The notes under the pieces: model-generated
The model's input: the letters and a program-made list of their open reading frames with translations, nothing else
Told to the model about the DNA's origin: nothing
The model's database searches: none
In this document: positions 28,454 to 37,966 of the stretch, one piece after another
How the letters are laid out: the number at the start of each line of letters is the position of its first letter
Numbering within the stretch: position 1 is the stretch's first letter
Assembly: GCF_900182615.1 (NCBI RefSeq)
Contig: NZ_FXTE01000020.1
Location: forward strand, 1 to 51,709
DNA from: Ruegeria faecimaris
GTDB lineage: Bacteria; Pseudomonadota; Alphaproteobacteria; Rhodobacterales; Rhodobacteraceae
DNA length: 51,709 bases
Direction of reading: 5' to 3'
Program-made: the position numbers and the translations under genes

Positions 28454-29320
28454 ATGTTTCGCGAAAGACTGGCGCAGGATGCGACGCTGATTCAGGACCA
28501 TTTTGATCTGGTTCTGGGTGCGCTGGACGATCTGGATGTGACACAGGCGATGGCCTATGCCACGCAAGGCGGCAAAGGTCTGCGCGGGTTTTTGGTGCTG
28601 GAAAGCGCGCGGCTGCATGATGTGGATACTGCGCGGGCGATCTGGCCTGCCACGGGGATCGAGGCGTTGCACGCCTATTCTCTGGTGCATGATGACCTGC
28701 CCTGCATGGATGACGACGATTTGCGTCGCGGGCGCCCGACAGTTCATCTGAAATGGGATGAGGGCATCGCGGTTCTGGCAGGCGACGCGTTGCAGACGCT
28801 GGCATTCGAACTTTGCACCCGTTCCGAAATTGGCCCCGCCGAAATTCGCGCGGAATTGGCCTTGTCTCTGGCGCAAGCAAGCGGAGCGCAGGGCATGGTG
28901 CTGGGCCAGGCGCTGGATATCGCGGCGGAATCGGCAGACTCTCCGCTGACGCTGGAAGAAATCACCCATTTGCAGGCAGGAAAAACCGGAGCACTGATCG
29001 AGTGGTCTGCATGCGCCGGCGCGCGTCTGGCCCAAGCTGATCTTGCGCCCTTGCGCCAATATGCCCAATCCCTTGGTCTTGCTTTTCAAATCGCAGATGA
29101 CATCTTGGATATAGAGGGTAACGCCGAAATTGCGGGCAAGCGCCTTCAGAAGGATGCCGAGGCGGGAAAGGCCACGTTTGTGTCTCTGCTGGGCCTCGAC
29201 GCCGCTAGAACCCGTGCCGCGGAGCTGGTGGAACAGAGCTGCGCCGCGTTGGAAGGCTATGGCGCGTCGGCTGAAACCTTGAAGGACGCCGCCCGCTTCG
29301 TTATTGCCCGGGACAGCTAA
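28454..29320 (+). CDS. ispA: Farnesyl/geranyl diphosphate synthase
   Basis: 288 residues of the trans-isoprenyl diphosphate synthase family. The first Asp-rich motif is [16 protein letters not shown], and the second is [12 protein letters not shown]. The chain-length pattern near the first motif suits farnesyl diphosphate. It condenses DMAPP and IPP in the cytoplasm and supplies ubiquinone, undecaprenyl phosphate and carotenoids. It sits between xseB and dxs as in many alphaproteobacteria. Confidence 0.93.
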   Translation: MFRERLAQDATLIQDHFDLVLGALDDLDVTQAMAYATQGGKGLRGFLVLESARLHDVDTARAIWPATGIEALHAYSLVHDDLPCMDDDDLRRGRPTVHLKWDEGIAVLAGDALQTLAFELCTRSEIGPAEIRAELALSLAQASGAQGMVLGQALDIAAESADSPLTLEEITHLQAGKTGALIEWSACAGARLAQADLAPLRQYAQSLGLAFQIADDILDIEGNAEIAGKRLQKDAEAGKATFVSLLGLDAARTRAAELVEQSCAALEGYGASAETLKDAARFVIARDS

Positions 29321-29336
29321 GCCAGGAACGAGCCAT

Positions 29337-31265
29337 ATGTCTGACCGCCCGAACACTCCTCTGCTGGATCTTGTGAACCGCCCGGCCGACCTGCGGCAGT
29401 TTTCAGACGCGCAGCTGCATCAGGTGGCGCAGGAATTACGGGCCGAGACGATCTCGGCCGTGTCGGTCACCGGCGGGCATCTGGGTGCGGGTCTGGGCGT
29501 GGTGGAACTGACCACCGCGCTGCATGCGGTATTCGATACGCCGCGTGACAAAATCATCTGGGATGTCGGGCACCAGTGCTATCCGCATAAAATCCTGACC
29601 GGGCGGCGCGACCGGATCCGTACCCTGCGCCAACCCGGCGGGTTGAGCGGGTTCACCAAGCGCAGCGAAAGCCCCTATGACCCGTTTGGCGCGGCGCATT
29701 CCAGCACCTCGATCAGTGCGGCCCTTGGCTTTGCCGTAGCGCGTGATCTGGGTGGTGTCACACCTGAAGGCCTAGGCGATGCGATTGCGGTAATCGGCGA
29801 TGGCTCGATGTCGGCGGGTATGGCGTTTGAGGCGATGAACAATGCGGGCCACCTGAAAAAGCGCCTGATCGTTATCCTCAACGACAATGAAATGAGCATC
29901 GCACCGCCGGTTGGCGCCCTGTCCAGTTATCTGTCGCGCATTTATGCCGAAGAACCGTTCCACGATCTGAAGGCCGCCGCCAAGGGCGCGGTGTCCTTGT
30001 TGCCGGAACCGTTCCGCGAAGGCGCCAAACGCGCCAAGGAAATGCTCAAGGGCATGGCCGTAGGCGGTACTTTGTTCGAAGAACTGGGCTTTTCCTATCT
30101 CGGCCCGATTGACGGGCACGACATGGATCAGCTGTTGCCGGTGCTGCGCACGGTCAAGGCACGGGCGACCGGCCCGATCCTGATCCATGTGTTGACCAAA
30201 AAGGGCAAGGGCTATGCCCCCGCCGAGCAGGCCCGCGACAAGGGTCACGCGACCGCGAAATTCGATGTTGTGACGGGTGAGCAAAAGAAGGCGCCGTCAA
30301 ACGCACCCTCTTATACGTCGGTCTTCGGCAAGACCCTGGTGGAAGAAGCCGCGCGGGACGACAAGATCGTCGCCGTCACCGCCGCCATGCCCGATGGAAC
30401 CGGGTTGAACCTGTTTGCCGAACGCTACCCGTCACGTTGTTTCGATGTAGCGATTGCGGAACAGCATGGTGTGACGTTCTCGGCGGCTTTGGCTGCGGGC
30501 GGGATGAAGCCGTTCTGCACCATGTATTCGACCTTCCTGCAGCGCGGCTATGATCAGGTCGTGCATGATGTGGCCATTCAGCGCCTGCCCGTGCGATTTG
30601 CCATCGACCGCGCTGGTCTGGTGGGCGCTGATGGGGCGACCCATGCCGGATCGTTTGACATTGCCTATCTGGCCAACCTGCCGGGCATGGTCGTGATGGC
30701 CGCCGCAGATGAGGCCGAGCTGATGCATATGGTGGCCACCGCCGTCGCCCACGACGAAGGCCCGATCGCCTTCCGCTATCCCCGCGGTGAAGGCGTGGGC
30801 GTAGACCTGCCCGAGCGTGGTGAAGTGCTTAAAATCGGCAAAGGCCGGATAATTCAGAAGGGCGCGCGTGTGGCATTGCTGTCTTTCGGTACGCGCTTGG
30901 CCGAAGTACAAAAAGCCGCCGAGGCCTTATCCGCGCGCGGCATCACCCCCACCATCGCCGATGCACGTTTCGCCAAACCGCTGGACCGCGACCTGATCCT
31001 GAATCTGGCCTCCGATCATGAGGCGCTGATCACCATCGAAGAGGGTGCGATTGGCGGTTTCGGCAGCCATGTGGCGCAGCTACTGGCCGATGAGGGTGTG
31101 TTTGATCAGGGCCTTAAATACCGCTCGATGGTGTTTCCGGATATCTTCATTGATCAGGCAAACCCGGCGGATATGTATGCGGTTGCCGGTATGAATGCCG
31201 AACAGATCGAGGCCAAGGTCCTGTCTGTTCTGGGTGTGGCCACGATTGGTGAAAAACGCGCCTGA
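29337..31265 (+). CDS. dxs: 1-deoxy-D-xylulose-5-phosphate synthase
   Basis: 642 residues from the ATG at 29337 ([13 protein letters not shown]). The thiamine diphosphate motif is [18 protein letters not shown], the active-site region [15 protein letters not shown] is present, and the glutamate that activates TPP is in [17 protein letters not shown]. It makes DXP from pyruvate and glyceraldehyde 3-phosphate, the first step of the MEP pathway that feeds the adjacent ispA. Confidence 0.96.
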   Translation: MSDRPNTPLLDLVNRPADLRQFSDAQLHQVAQELRAETISAVSVTGGHLGAGLGVVELTTALHAVFDTPRDKIIWDVGHQCYPHKILTGRRDRIRTLRQPGGLSGFTKRSESPYDPFGAAHSSTSISAALGFAVARDLGGVTPEGLGDAIAVIGDGSMSAGMAFEAMNNAGHLKKRLIVILNDNEMSIAPPVGALSSYLSRIYAEEPFHDLKAAAKGAVSLLPEPFREGAKRAKEMLKGMAVGGTLFEELGFSYLGPIDGHDMDQLLPVLRTVKARATGPILIHVLTKKGKGYAPAEQARDKGHATAKFDVVTGEQKKAPSNAPSYTSVFGKTLVEEAARDDKIVAVTAAMPDGTGLNLFAERYPSRCFDVAIAEQHGVTFSAALAAGGMKPFCTMYSTFLQRGYDQVVHDVAIQRLPVRFAIDRAGLVGADGATHAGSFDIAYLANLPGMVVMAAADEAELMHMVATAVAHDEGPIAFRYPRGEGVGVDLPERGEVLKIGKGRIIQKGARVALLSFGTRLAEVQKAAEALSARGITPTIADARFAKPLDRDLILNLASDHEALITIEEGAIGGFGSHVAQLLADEGVFDQGLKYRSMVFPDIFIDQANPADMYAVAGMNAEQIEAKVLSVLGVATIGEKRA

Positions 31266-31443
31266 GGGAACATTGAGGTTATCAACTCCAAGGAAGATGG
31301 AACCTCAAGAGAGCTCTCCAGTGAATGACGATTGAACTAAGCCAACATAAGTAAAAGATATTGCAAGTTTGTGATTTCACACGTGTCGCTTTGTTTGGCC
31401 TTTTTGACCCTTTCCGCATTGCTTACACAGTCGCGGCCAAAAA

Positions 31444-31469
31444 AATACGGGCACCAAGGCGCCCGTATT
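31444..31469 (-). terminator. Terminator after the BCCT gene
   Basis: AATACGGGC and GCCCGTATT pair (9 bp) with an 8-nt loop. On the minus strand a run of seven T follows. Located 20 bp past the transporter stop. Confidence 0.88.
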
Positions 31470-31488
31470 AGCTTTTTCTCGATGTTGA

Positions 31489-32706
31489 TCAGTGAACCGT
31501 CTCGACCTTGTGGAAATCCAGATCACGGTCTTCGGGCATCCCAGTTATGCTCAGCACCTCTTTGCGTTTGGTGATCAGGATATAAACCACACAGGCCAGA
31601 TAGAGGCCGACAACAACTGCGCCGATCCACTGGATCTGCAACCACTGGCTTTGGAACAGCAAGGTCAGGACGAACAGCAGCACAACATTGCCCGCCACAT
31701 AGATCGCTTTACCAAAGCGGGCGACTGTCATGTTCAGGTTGTCCGTATAGAGCCTGATCAACGAATCCAGTGAGTTGATCACGAAAGTCACGCCCACAAT
31801 CACCATCGCAATGTTGGTGATGCCAGCGGTGCTGATGCCGTTCAGGTGGTAATAGTAGAGAACGGTGAACCAGATCGCCAAAGGTATCGACGGAAAGATC
31901 AGCAGAGCAGCCAGTAGCTGCCAGGTCTTCAGCCCACCTACAAAGCGAGATGTGAACTGGCCGATCATGATCGACCAGGCAAACCACCAGAACAGGTAGA
32001 AGGCGTGATAATCTGTCAGCGGCAGGACAAACTTGTGCAGGTTGGTGAAATAGGCACCAACATTGCTTCCGGTTTCCACAAAGCCATTCACGCCCATGCC
32101 CGCAGCAACCCACATGCCCAGGATCAGTGCCAGGAACAAAAAGGTCGAGCCCACCGACAGGATACGCACGTATTTCAGGTCGGTCGAAGAATAGGCCGCT
32201 GCCAGAATGACGACAAACACGATGACATAGAAGGTGGTGACCACTGACTCGCCGTCTCCGACCTCGGGCAGGTAGCCAGGCAGGTAGATCAGGAACAGGC
32301 TGGCGGTGAAAGCGCAGGTGCCGATGATGACCACATTGTTGATCAGCTTGACCAGCGGGATTTCAAAGAACTTCACGCGCGGCTCGATGACACAGAAATA
32401 GAACGCGGTCAGAAAGTAGAACGCCCAGATCAGAAAGCCCCAGAACCCGAATTCGATCGCCAGTGGGTTGGCAAACGCATAGGCGGGATCTTCGGCATAG
32501 CCGCCGAATTCGGTCAGCGGAAACATGATCAGGCCGACATCCAACCCGGATGTGAACAGAATCGCGATGAAGGTGAACAGATGAACCGGCGTTACGCCGA
32601 CGATCCGCAGATTCCACCACTTCACCACAAAGAAGGCAACAAGGCCCAACGCCAGCAAGACGCCAAATGATAGTATGTACTCCAATAGCACCGACAATCC
32701 TCCCAT
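31489..32706 (-). CDS. Short BCCT-like (betaine/carnitine/choline) transporter
   Basis: 405 residues, shorter than the usual 500 or more for this family. About 11-12 membrane segments are visible. The BCCT signature region appears as YLFWWFAWSIMIGQFTSRFVGG, retaining the tryptophan-rich core with several substitutions. The hydrophilic tail is brief. It probably imports a quaternary or sulfonium compound such as choline, betaine or DMSP by ion symport. The gene stands alone, with a palindrome upstream and a strong terminator after it. The divergence of the signature makes the substrate uncertain. Confidence 0.75.
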   Translation of the reverse strand: MGGLSVLLEYILSFGVLLALGLVAFFVVKWWNLRIVGVTPVHLFTFIAILFTSGLDVGLIMFPLTEFGGYAEDPAYAFANPLAIEFGFWGFLIWAFYFLTAFYFCVIEPRVKFFEIPLVKLINNVVIIGTCAFTASLFLIYLPGYLPEVGDGESVVTTFYVIVFVVILAAAYSSTDLKYVRILSVGSTFLFLALILGMWVAAGMGVNGFVETGSNVGAYFTNLHKFVLPLTDYHAFYLFWWFAWSIMIGQFTSRFVGGLKTWQLLAALLIFPSIPLAIWFTVLYYYHLNGISTAGITNIAMVIVGVTFVINSLDSLIRLYTDNLNMTVARFGKAIYVAGNVVLLFVLTLLFQSQWLQIQWIGAVVVGLYLACVVYILITKRKEVLSITGMPEDRDLDFHKVETVH

Positions 32707-32734
32707 TAATGTCAGTTCATGACGCTGTTATAGT

Positions 32735-32756
32735 TTATTGGCTGATCAATCAATAA
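32735..32756. promoter_or_regulatory. Imperfect 22-bp palindrome upstream of the BCCT gene
   Basis: TTATTGGCTGA and its partner half pair at 9 of 11 positions, centred 39 bp before the start codon. The half-site TTGATTG...CAATAA on the minus strand resembles published BetI operators. A choline-responsive repressor is a plausible user. Confidence 0.45.
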
Positions 32757-32824
32757 AAACAGCACTGCTTGCGGCGCGCGCTTATTCGGTCAACAGTGCG
32801 CGAAAATCTGAACAGGGGGTCGCG

Positions 32825-33703
32825 ATGGATTTTCGCGCAATGGCCATGGGGCTGACATTTGCGTTTATCTGGTCTTCGGCCTTCACCTCGGCCCGGATCA
32901 TCGTGGCGGACGCATCGCCGTTGTTTTCCCTGGCTCTGCGGTTTCTGATCTCGGGTTTGATTGGCGTCGTGATTGCACGGGCGATGGGCCAAAGCTGGCG
33001 GCTGACGCGGTCACAATGGTATGCCACCATCCTGTTCGGGATATGTCAAAATGCCCTTTATTTAGGCCTAAACTTCTATGCGATGCAAACAATCGAGGCC
33101 TCTGTTGCCGCCATCATCGCCTCGACCATGCCATTGCTGGTTGCCTTGGCCAGTTGGCTGTTTATGGGCGACAGATTACGGCCAGTTGGAATTGTCGGCC
33201 TGTGTGCCGGGTTCGCCGGTGTTGCTCTGATCATGAGCAGTCGGATCGGCGACGGCGTTGATCTGTTCGGCGTCTTGCTTTGTGGCATTGGAGCGCTTGC
33301 GCTGACATTTGCCACGCTCGCAGTGCGTGGGGCGACATCGGGCGGGAATTTCATGATGGTGGTTGGCTTACAGATGCTGGTCGGATCGGCCATTCTGTTT
33401 GTTGCAGCACCGGTATTCGAAACGATTCATTTCCACTTGACGGTGCCGCTGGTCCTGGCCTTCACCTATACAACTCTGTTTCCCGGCCTTCTGGCCACGT
33501 TCATCTGGTTCCTGCTGCTGAATCGGATCGGCGCAACCCGGGCGGCCACGTTTCACTTTCTCAACCCGGTCTTTGGTGTCACCATCGCCGCGATCTTGTT
33601 GGGCGAAAAACTGGGGCCGCTGGATGCGGTCGGGGTTCTTATCACAACACTGGGCATTCTGGCGGTGCAACTGTCTCGCCAACCCGGCAGAAAACCAGCC
33701 TGA
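32825..33703 (+). CDS. DMT-superfamily (EamA) transporter
   Basis: 292 residues from the ATG at 32825 preceded by CAGGGGG. Ten membrane segments in two EamA repeats, with the marks LTFAFIWSSAFTSARIIV, NALYLGLNFYAMQTIEASVAAIIASTMPLLVA and FHFLNPVFGVTIAAILLGEKLG. Divergent from the BCCT gene. It is unlike the other EamA protein of this window (21735-22670) in length and sequence. Substrate unknown. Confidence 0.85.
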   Translation: MDFRAMAMGLTFAFIWSSAFTSARIIVADASPLFSLALRFLISGLIGVVIARAMGQSWRLTRSQWYATILFGICQNALYLGLNFYAMQTIEASVAAIIASTMPLLVALASWLFMGDRLRPVGIVGLCAGFAGVALIMSSRIGDGVDLFGVLLCGIGALALTFATLAVRGATSGGNFMMVVGLQMLVGSAILFVAAPVFETIHFHLTVPLVLAFTYTTLFPGLLATFIWFLLLNRIGATRAATFHFLNPVFGVTIAAILLGEKLGPLDAVGVLITTLGILAVQLSRQPGRKPA

Positions 33704-33796
33704 CCTTGCACAACTGCGCGAGCCCGGCAGAACACCCTTTGCTTTCCGCCAATAATCCCCATCTATTATGCGAACCACCAGAAGTCCGGAGGAGCA

Positions 33797-34246
33797 ATGA
33801 CCCGTTACACCAAATCCCCTGAGGCCGTCGCCGCATTGTCGCCCGAGGAATACCACGTCACGCAAAACAGCGGCACCGAACGGCCCGGAACTGGCAAACT
33901 GCTGAATAACAAAGAACCCGGCATCTACGTGGATATCGTCTCGGGTGAGCCTTTGTTCGCCTCGGCGCACAAGTACGAATCCGGCTGCGGCTGGCCCAGT
34001 TTCACCAAACCAATCGTGCATGAGCATGTTGAAGAACTGCGCGATGCCTCGCTGGGTATGATCCGGACCGAAGTTCGCTCGAAACATGGCGATAGCCATT
34101 TGGGGCATGTATTTCCCGACGGCCCCCGCGAACATGGCGGGCTGCGATACTGTATCAACTCAGCCTCATTACGGTTCGTCCATCGCGATCAGATGGAAGC
34201 CGAAGGCTATGGCGAATTCCTGATTCATGTGGAGGAGATCGAATGA
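33797..34246 (+). CDS. msrB: Peptide-methionine (R)-S-oxide reductase
   Basis: 149 residues. The MsrB fold is shown by [32 protein letters not shown] and the catalytic cysteine in [12 protein letters not shown]. The paired CxxC zinc motifs of other MsrB proteins are absent; the cysteine in SGCGWPSF is a possible resolving residue. It reduces the R epimer of methionine sulfoxide in proteins. Its last codon overlaps msrA (ATGA). Confidence 0.93.
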   Translation: MTRYTKSPEAVAALSPEEYHVTQNSGTERPGTGKLLNNKEPGIYVDIVSGEPLFASAHKYESGCGWPSFTKPIVHEHVEELRDASLGMIRTEVRSKHGDSHLGHVFPDGPREHGGLRYCINSASLRFVHRDQMEAEGYGEFLIHVEEIE

Positions 34247-34752
34247 CCGAACATCGCGCCGTTCTTGCCGGGGGCTGCTTTTGGGGCATGCAGGATCTGA
34301 TCCGCAAACGCCCGGGCGTTTTCCGCACTCGCGTCGGATATACTGGTGGAGACGTGCCCAACGCCACTTATCGCAACCATGGCACCCATGCCGAGGCGAT
34401 CGAGATCTTTTACGATCCTACCGTGACCACCTATCGCGATCTGCTCGAATTTTTCTTTCAGATCCATGACCCGACTACGGTGAACCGGCAAGGGAACGAC
34501 ATGGGGATGAGCTATCGCTCGGCCATTTATTATGTCGATGACGCCCAGAAACAGGTCGCCCTGGACACCATTGCCGATGTGAATGCCAGTGGCATCTGGC
34601 CCGGCAAAGTCGTGACCGAGATTGAACCCGTTGGCGATTTCTGGGAGGCCGAGTCCGAGCATCAGGATTATCTTGAACGCATCCCGAACGGCTATACCTG
34701 CCATTTCCCGCGCCCGGATTGGGTTCTGCCCAAACGCGACGCGGCCGAGTAA
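34243..34752 (+). CDS. msrA: Peptide-methionine (S)-S-oxide reductase
   Basis: 169 residues. The catalytic cysteine is in [13 protein letters not shown]. The usual glutamate after GCFWGx is a glutamine here, as in the actinobacterial (Mycobacterium) MsrA type, which the rest of the sequence also resembles ([22 protein letters not shown]). It handles the S epimer, complementing msrB. Both genes form one operon. Confidence 0.9.
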   Translation: MTEHRAVLAGGCFWGMQDLIRKRPGVFRTRVGYTGGDVPNATYRNHGTHAEAIEIFYDPTVTTYRDLLEFFFQIHDPTTVNRQGNDMGMSYRSAIYYVDDAQKQVALDTIADVNASGIWPGKVVTEIEPVGDFWEAESEHQDYLERIPNGYTCHFPRPDWVLPKRDAAE

Positions 34753-34756
34753 GGAT

Positions 34757-34776
34757 TAGCCCCGGATCAGGGGCTA
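34757..34776. terminator. Hairpin between msrA and the hyuA-like gene
   Basis: TAGCCCC and GGGGCTA form a perfect 7-bp stem with a 6-nt loop and overlap the stop codon of the convergent hydantoinase-like gene. No T run. A weak bidirectional stop is possible. Confidence 0.5.
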
Positions 34777-36777
34777 GTCAGACGCCACCCGCGGCCTTCC
34801 ACTGGCCTCGACGGTGATCATTGCCTCAACAAAGACCTCCTGCGCTTCGATACGGGCGGTGCGGATATCCCGGTCGACGATCACTCGGATATCCTCGGCA
34901 CCGGCTCCGCGCACTTCTCCTTCCGCCTCATCCCTCAGGATGGATTCCAGCAGCGCCATCGCCTCGTCAGAATCGCTAAAGTCCTGAGGCCCGTCTTCAA
35001 GATGCACCCTGTACCGCCCTTCGGATGGCGCGGTGACGGTCCCGGCCCGGCGCAGTGTCAGCCTGCCAACCACAGCTCCAATCGCATTGGCCACGCCCGT
35101 GTGTTCCGGCAGAATCATGCGGCATCGCAATCTTTCCCCGACTGCGGGGTAATAGCTGGGGGCCGACGCCCCAAGACCGATCACATCCACATTCAGTGCC
35201 GCGTCCAGCGCCACCAAACCGCGATGCCCGGCCAGACCTTTCCGCGTCAAAACATGCCGGGCCAGATCGGGTGCCAGAACGCCGAAATCCTCGGCTTCTT
35301 CTGAAAAAGCGGTCTCTAACAAGGTCAAAGAGGTCTGTTCGGTCAGCTGATCAACGATCATCTGCGCCACCAGATCCGGTGTTGCAGCCAGCATATCACC
35401 GGTGCCAATCCGTTTTCGCGCCACCAGTTCCAGCGCTTTGCGTGCAGCCTCTGCGTCCCAGGCATCCAAACGGCCCAGAACATGGCTGGCATCCGAAGGT
35501 GTCACGCCGGATACCTGAACGATTCCACGATCCACCAAACGAGTAAGTGCGCCTGTCTCCATCCGCGTTTTAAGCAAATCAGACAGTGGCAGAACCTTCT
35601 GCCCCAAGCGATCCACCAGGGCGGTTTCCCTTGCCCCCAGACCTTCGGCATGAACACCCGGTACCAGACGTGCAAACCGGGTGTCATGTTCACCCACAGT
35701 TGGGGCCCGCAACTGCGCATCCAAGGCCGTGTGAACCTCGTCGGGCGCTTCTGACGCGATCAGAGATACGGGCAAAACACGGCGCGGTCCCAGGAAGATG
35801 CCGCCGCCCAGCCCTTCGGTTACAACATGTACCTGACTGTCCCCGCCCAACCCGTGGGTCCGCATTGCGACGGCCTCCACCATGGTGCGAAAGCCGCCAA
35901 CCCTGGCACCTTCGGGATCAATGGCGGGCTTGCCATCCCGGATCAAGGCGACATCGGTCGTGGTACCACCGATATCTGATACCAGCGCGTTCTCGGCTCC
36001 CGTTAGCCAGCGCGCCCCGACGATCGAGGCCGCAGGGCCGCTCAAAATCGTTTCAATCGGTCGATCCCGCGCCTGTTCGGCGCTCATCAACGCTCCGTCG
36101 CCGCGAACCACCATCATTGGCGCTGAAATACCTAGCGTCACAAGCTGATCCTGTGCCCGTCCGATCAAGCGGTCGATCATGCCAATCAACCGTGCATTCA
36201 GCACCGCTGTCACCGCACGTTTTGGGCCATTCAACTTGGCCGACAGATGGTGCGAACATGTCACCGGCGCACCCGTCCGATCAGTAATAATGCGGGCGAC
36301 CTCAAGTTCATGCGCCGGGTTTCTGGTGGCGAACTGACCGGCCACAGCGAAACCTGAAACCCCTGAATTAGAGTCTAAAAAGGCTTCAATCGCCTGAACA
36401 TCCAATGGCCTGGCCTCTGTTCCAGCATGCGTGTGACCGCCCGCCACAACCAAAGCAGGATCCCCTTTCAAAGCATCCCGCAGACCATGCTTTTCCAGAT
36501 CTCCTTCCCAGAACCCGATATAGACAAGGGCAACCCGGCCACCCTGCCCTTCGACCAGCGCATTCGTGGCCAATGTCGTTGACAGCGACGCCATTGAGAT
36601 CTGCTCCGGTGACACCTGAGCCTGCGTCAGAACCGCAGAAATCGCCTTGCCGACGCCAATCGCCAGATCAGCTCGTGTTGTCAGAGATTTGGCTGAAGCA
36701 ATCACCTCAGTCTCATCCCGGACCAGCACCGCATCCGTATAGGTTCCGCCTGTATCAACCCCCAAAGCCAGCGCCAT
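34774..36777 (-). CDS. Hydantoinase/oxoprolinase-family (HyuA-like) ATPase
   Basis: 667 residues from the ATG at 36777. The N-terminal actin-like fold begins GVDTGGTYTDAVLVRDE, with STTLATNALVEGQGGRVALV and the central SDIGGTTTDVALIRDG, all typical of N-methylhydantoinase A. The family hydrolyses 5-oxoproline or hydantoins with ATP, usually with a HyuB partner. No HyuB is adjacent, so it may act alone or with a distant partner. Substrate unknown. Confidence 0.85.
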   Translation of the reverse strand: MALALGVDTGGTYTDAVLVRDETEVIASAKSLTTRADLAIGVGKAISAVLTQAQVSPEQISMASLSTTLATNALVEGQGGRVALVYIGFWEGDLEKHGLRDALKGDPALVVAGGHTHAGTEARPLDVQAIEAFLDSNSGVSGFAVAGQFATRNPAHELEVARIITDRTGAPVTCSHHLSAKLNGPKRAVTAVLNARLIGMIDRLIGRAQDQLVTLGISAPMMVVRGDGALMSAEQARDRPIETILSGPAASIVGARWLTGAENALVSDIGGTTTDVALIRDGKPAIDPEGARVGGFRTMVEAVAMRTHGLGGDSQVHVVTEGLGGGIFLGPRRVLPVSLIASEAPDEVHTALDAQLRAPTVGEHDTRFARLVPGVHAEGLGARETALVDRLGQKVLPLSDLLKTRMETGALTRLVDRGIVQVSGVTPSDASHVLGRLDAWDAEAARKALELVARKRIGTGDMLAATPDLVAQMIVDQLTEQTSLTLLETAFSEEAEDFGVLAPDLARHVLTRKGLAGHRGLVALDAALNVDVIGLGASAPSYYPAVGERLRCRMILPEHTGVANAIGAVVGRLTLRRAGTVTAPSEGRYRVHLEDGPQDFSDSDEAMALLESILRDEAEGEVRGAGAEDIRVIVDRDIRTARIEAQEVFVEAMITVEASGRPRVASD

Positions 36778-36849
36778 CGGGTTCTCCTTCCTGTTCGCTG
36801 TGATTGGGTTTAGCGGTTTGCACCGACACGTCCAGCCTGTTTGCGGCAC

Positions 36850-37887
36850 CTAGGAGAGTTGTTTGACCGCCCAGCGCGCGGCATCTGCCACGGCTGAATC
36901 CGGATCCTCTGTCAAATCCTGTGCAATCGGTATCAACCCCTGCAGGCCTGAGTTGCCAATGGCGTACAGCACATTTCGCACAAACCGGTCCCGTCCAATC
37001 CGCTTAATTGGAGAGCCCGAGAATTTCGTTCGAAATTCCGGATCGTCCAGGCCAGCCAATTCTGCCAGCCGAGGAGCCTTCAGATCCTCACGCGCTGCAT
37101 AGCGCATGTCACTGGCCGTGACTGCGAATTTGTTCCAGGGGCAGGCGGCAAGGCAATCATCGCAACCATAGATCCGATTGCCGAGTTTCGCGCGCAGGTC
37201 TTCATCAACCGGACCCTTGTGTTCGATTGTCAGGTAAGAAATGCAGCGCCGCGCGTCCAACTGATAAGGCGCCGGGAATGCGTCTGTCGGACAGGCGGCC
37301 AAACAGGCCCGGCAGGATCCACAGTGATCCACTTCTGCTTGATCCGAAGGTAGGTCCAGAGTTGTAAAAACAGACCCTATAAAGGCCCAATTTCCCCAAT
37401 CGCGACTTACAAGATTGGTGTGCTTACCCTGCCATCCCAACCCCGCAGCATGACCCAAGGCCTTTTCCGGAACCGGGGCGGTATCGACAAAGACCTTCAC
37501 CTCGCCACCAGCCTCGGCTATCAACCAGCGGGCTAACCTTTTGAGCCGCTTCTTGACCAGGTCGTGATAGTCCTTGTTCTGCGCATAGACTGAGATCGCC
37601 CCCTTCTCGGGGTGGTCCAGAATCTCGGTTGGATCATGTTCGGGCGCATAGCTTTCTGCCAACATGATCACCGATTTCGCCTCGGGCCAGAGCGCTGCCG
37701 GATCGCCTCGCCAATGGGTCCGCTCGGCCATCCATCCCATTTGCCCGTGATATTCGGCCTGCAGGAACGCCTCCAGCCGAGCGGGCACTTCGGGGACATC
37801 CCACGGGCGACAAATGCGACAAGACACAAAGCCCTCGCTCAGCGCCTGTGCCACCAGCCTATCCTTTAAACCCGATCCGCTCTTCAT
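36850..37887 (-). CDS. queG: Epoxyqueuosine reductase
   Basis: 345 residues. The cobalamin-binding part contains [11 protein letters not shown] and [28 protein letters not shown]. Two 4Fe-4S ferredoxin-like motifs are [16 protein letters not shown] and [14 protein letters not shown]. It performs the last step of queuosine synthesis on tRNA, using B12. The start codon lies inside copy 3 of the intergenic repeat, so the true first codon deserves attention. Lies downstream of a GST gene. Confidence 0.92.
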   Translation of the reverse strand: MKSGSGLKDRLVAQALSEGFVSCRICRPWDVPEVPARLEAFLQAEYHGQMGWMAERTHWRGDPAALWPEAKSVIMLAESYAPEHDPTEILDHPEKGAISVYAQNKDYHDLVKKRLKRLARWLIAEAGGEVKVFVDTAPVPEKALGHAAGLGWQGKHTNLVSRDWGNWAFIGSVFTTLDLPSDQAEVDHCGSCRACLAACPTDAFPAPYQLDARRCISYLTIEHKGPVDEDLRAKLGNRIYGCDDCLAACPWNKFAVTASDMRYAAREDLKAPRLAELAGLDDPEFRTKFSGSPIKRIGRDRFVRNVLYAIGNSGLQGLIPIAQDLTEDPDSAVADAARWAVKQLS

Positions 37888-37908
37888 CTGGCCCTAAATA
37901 CCTTCGGG
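37875..37908 (+). repeat. Intergenic repeat, copy 3, overlapping the queG start
   Basis: GATCCGCTCTTCATCTGG followed by CCCTAAATACCTTCGGGG. The CAT is the complement of the queG start codon, so the first codons of queG are written in repeat sequence. Copy 1 at 14649-14677 shares the same blocks with one extra C. Confidence 0.6.
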
Positions 37909-37912
37909 GGGA

Positions 37913-37953
37913 ATCGCGCCCCAAGGCGCGATGGGGGGGGCAGACAGCCCCCC
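37913..37953 (-). terminator. Tandem GC-rich hairpins after the GST gene
   Basis: ATCGCGCC (37913-37920) pairs with GGCGCGAT (37925-37932) over a CCAA loop, next to a G-run/C-run stem (37935-37940 with 37948-37953). They lie between the GST stop and repeat copy 3. No T run. Confidence 0.5.
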
Positions 37954-37966
37954 TTGTGCGACCCTA

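Noticed and set aside
28103..29356. 417-residue open frame opposite xseB and ispA
   Set aside because: Both genes on the plus strand are certain; the opposite frame has no start signal or similarity.
31273..31308. Possible hairpin after dxs (TTGAGGTT with AACCTCAA)
   Set aside because: The loop is about 20 nt long and no T run follows, so it was not called as a terminator.
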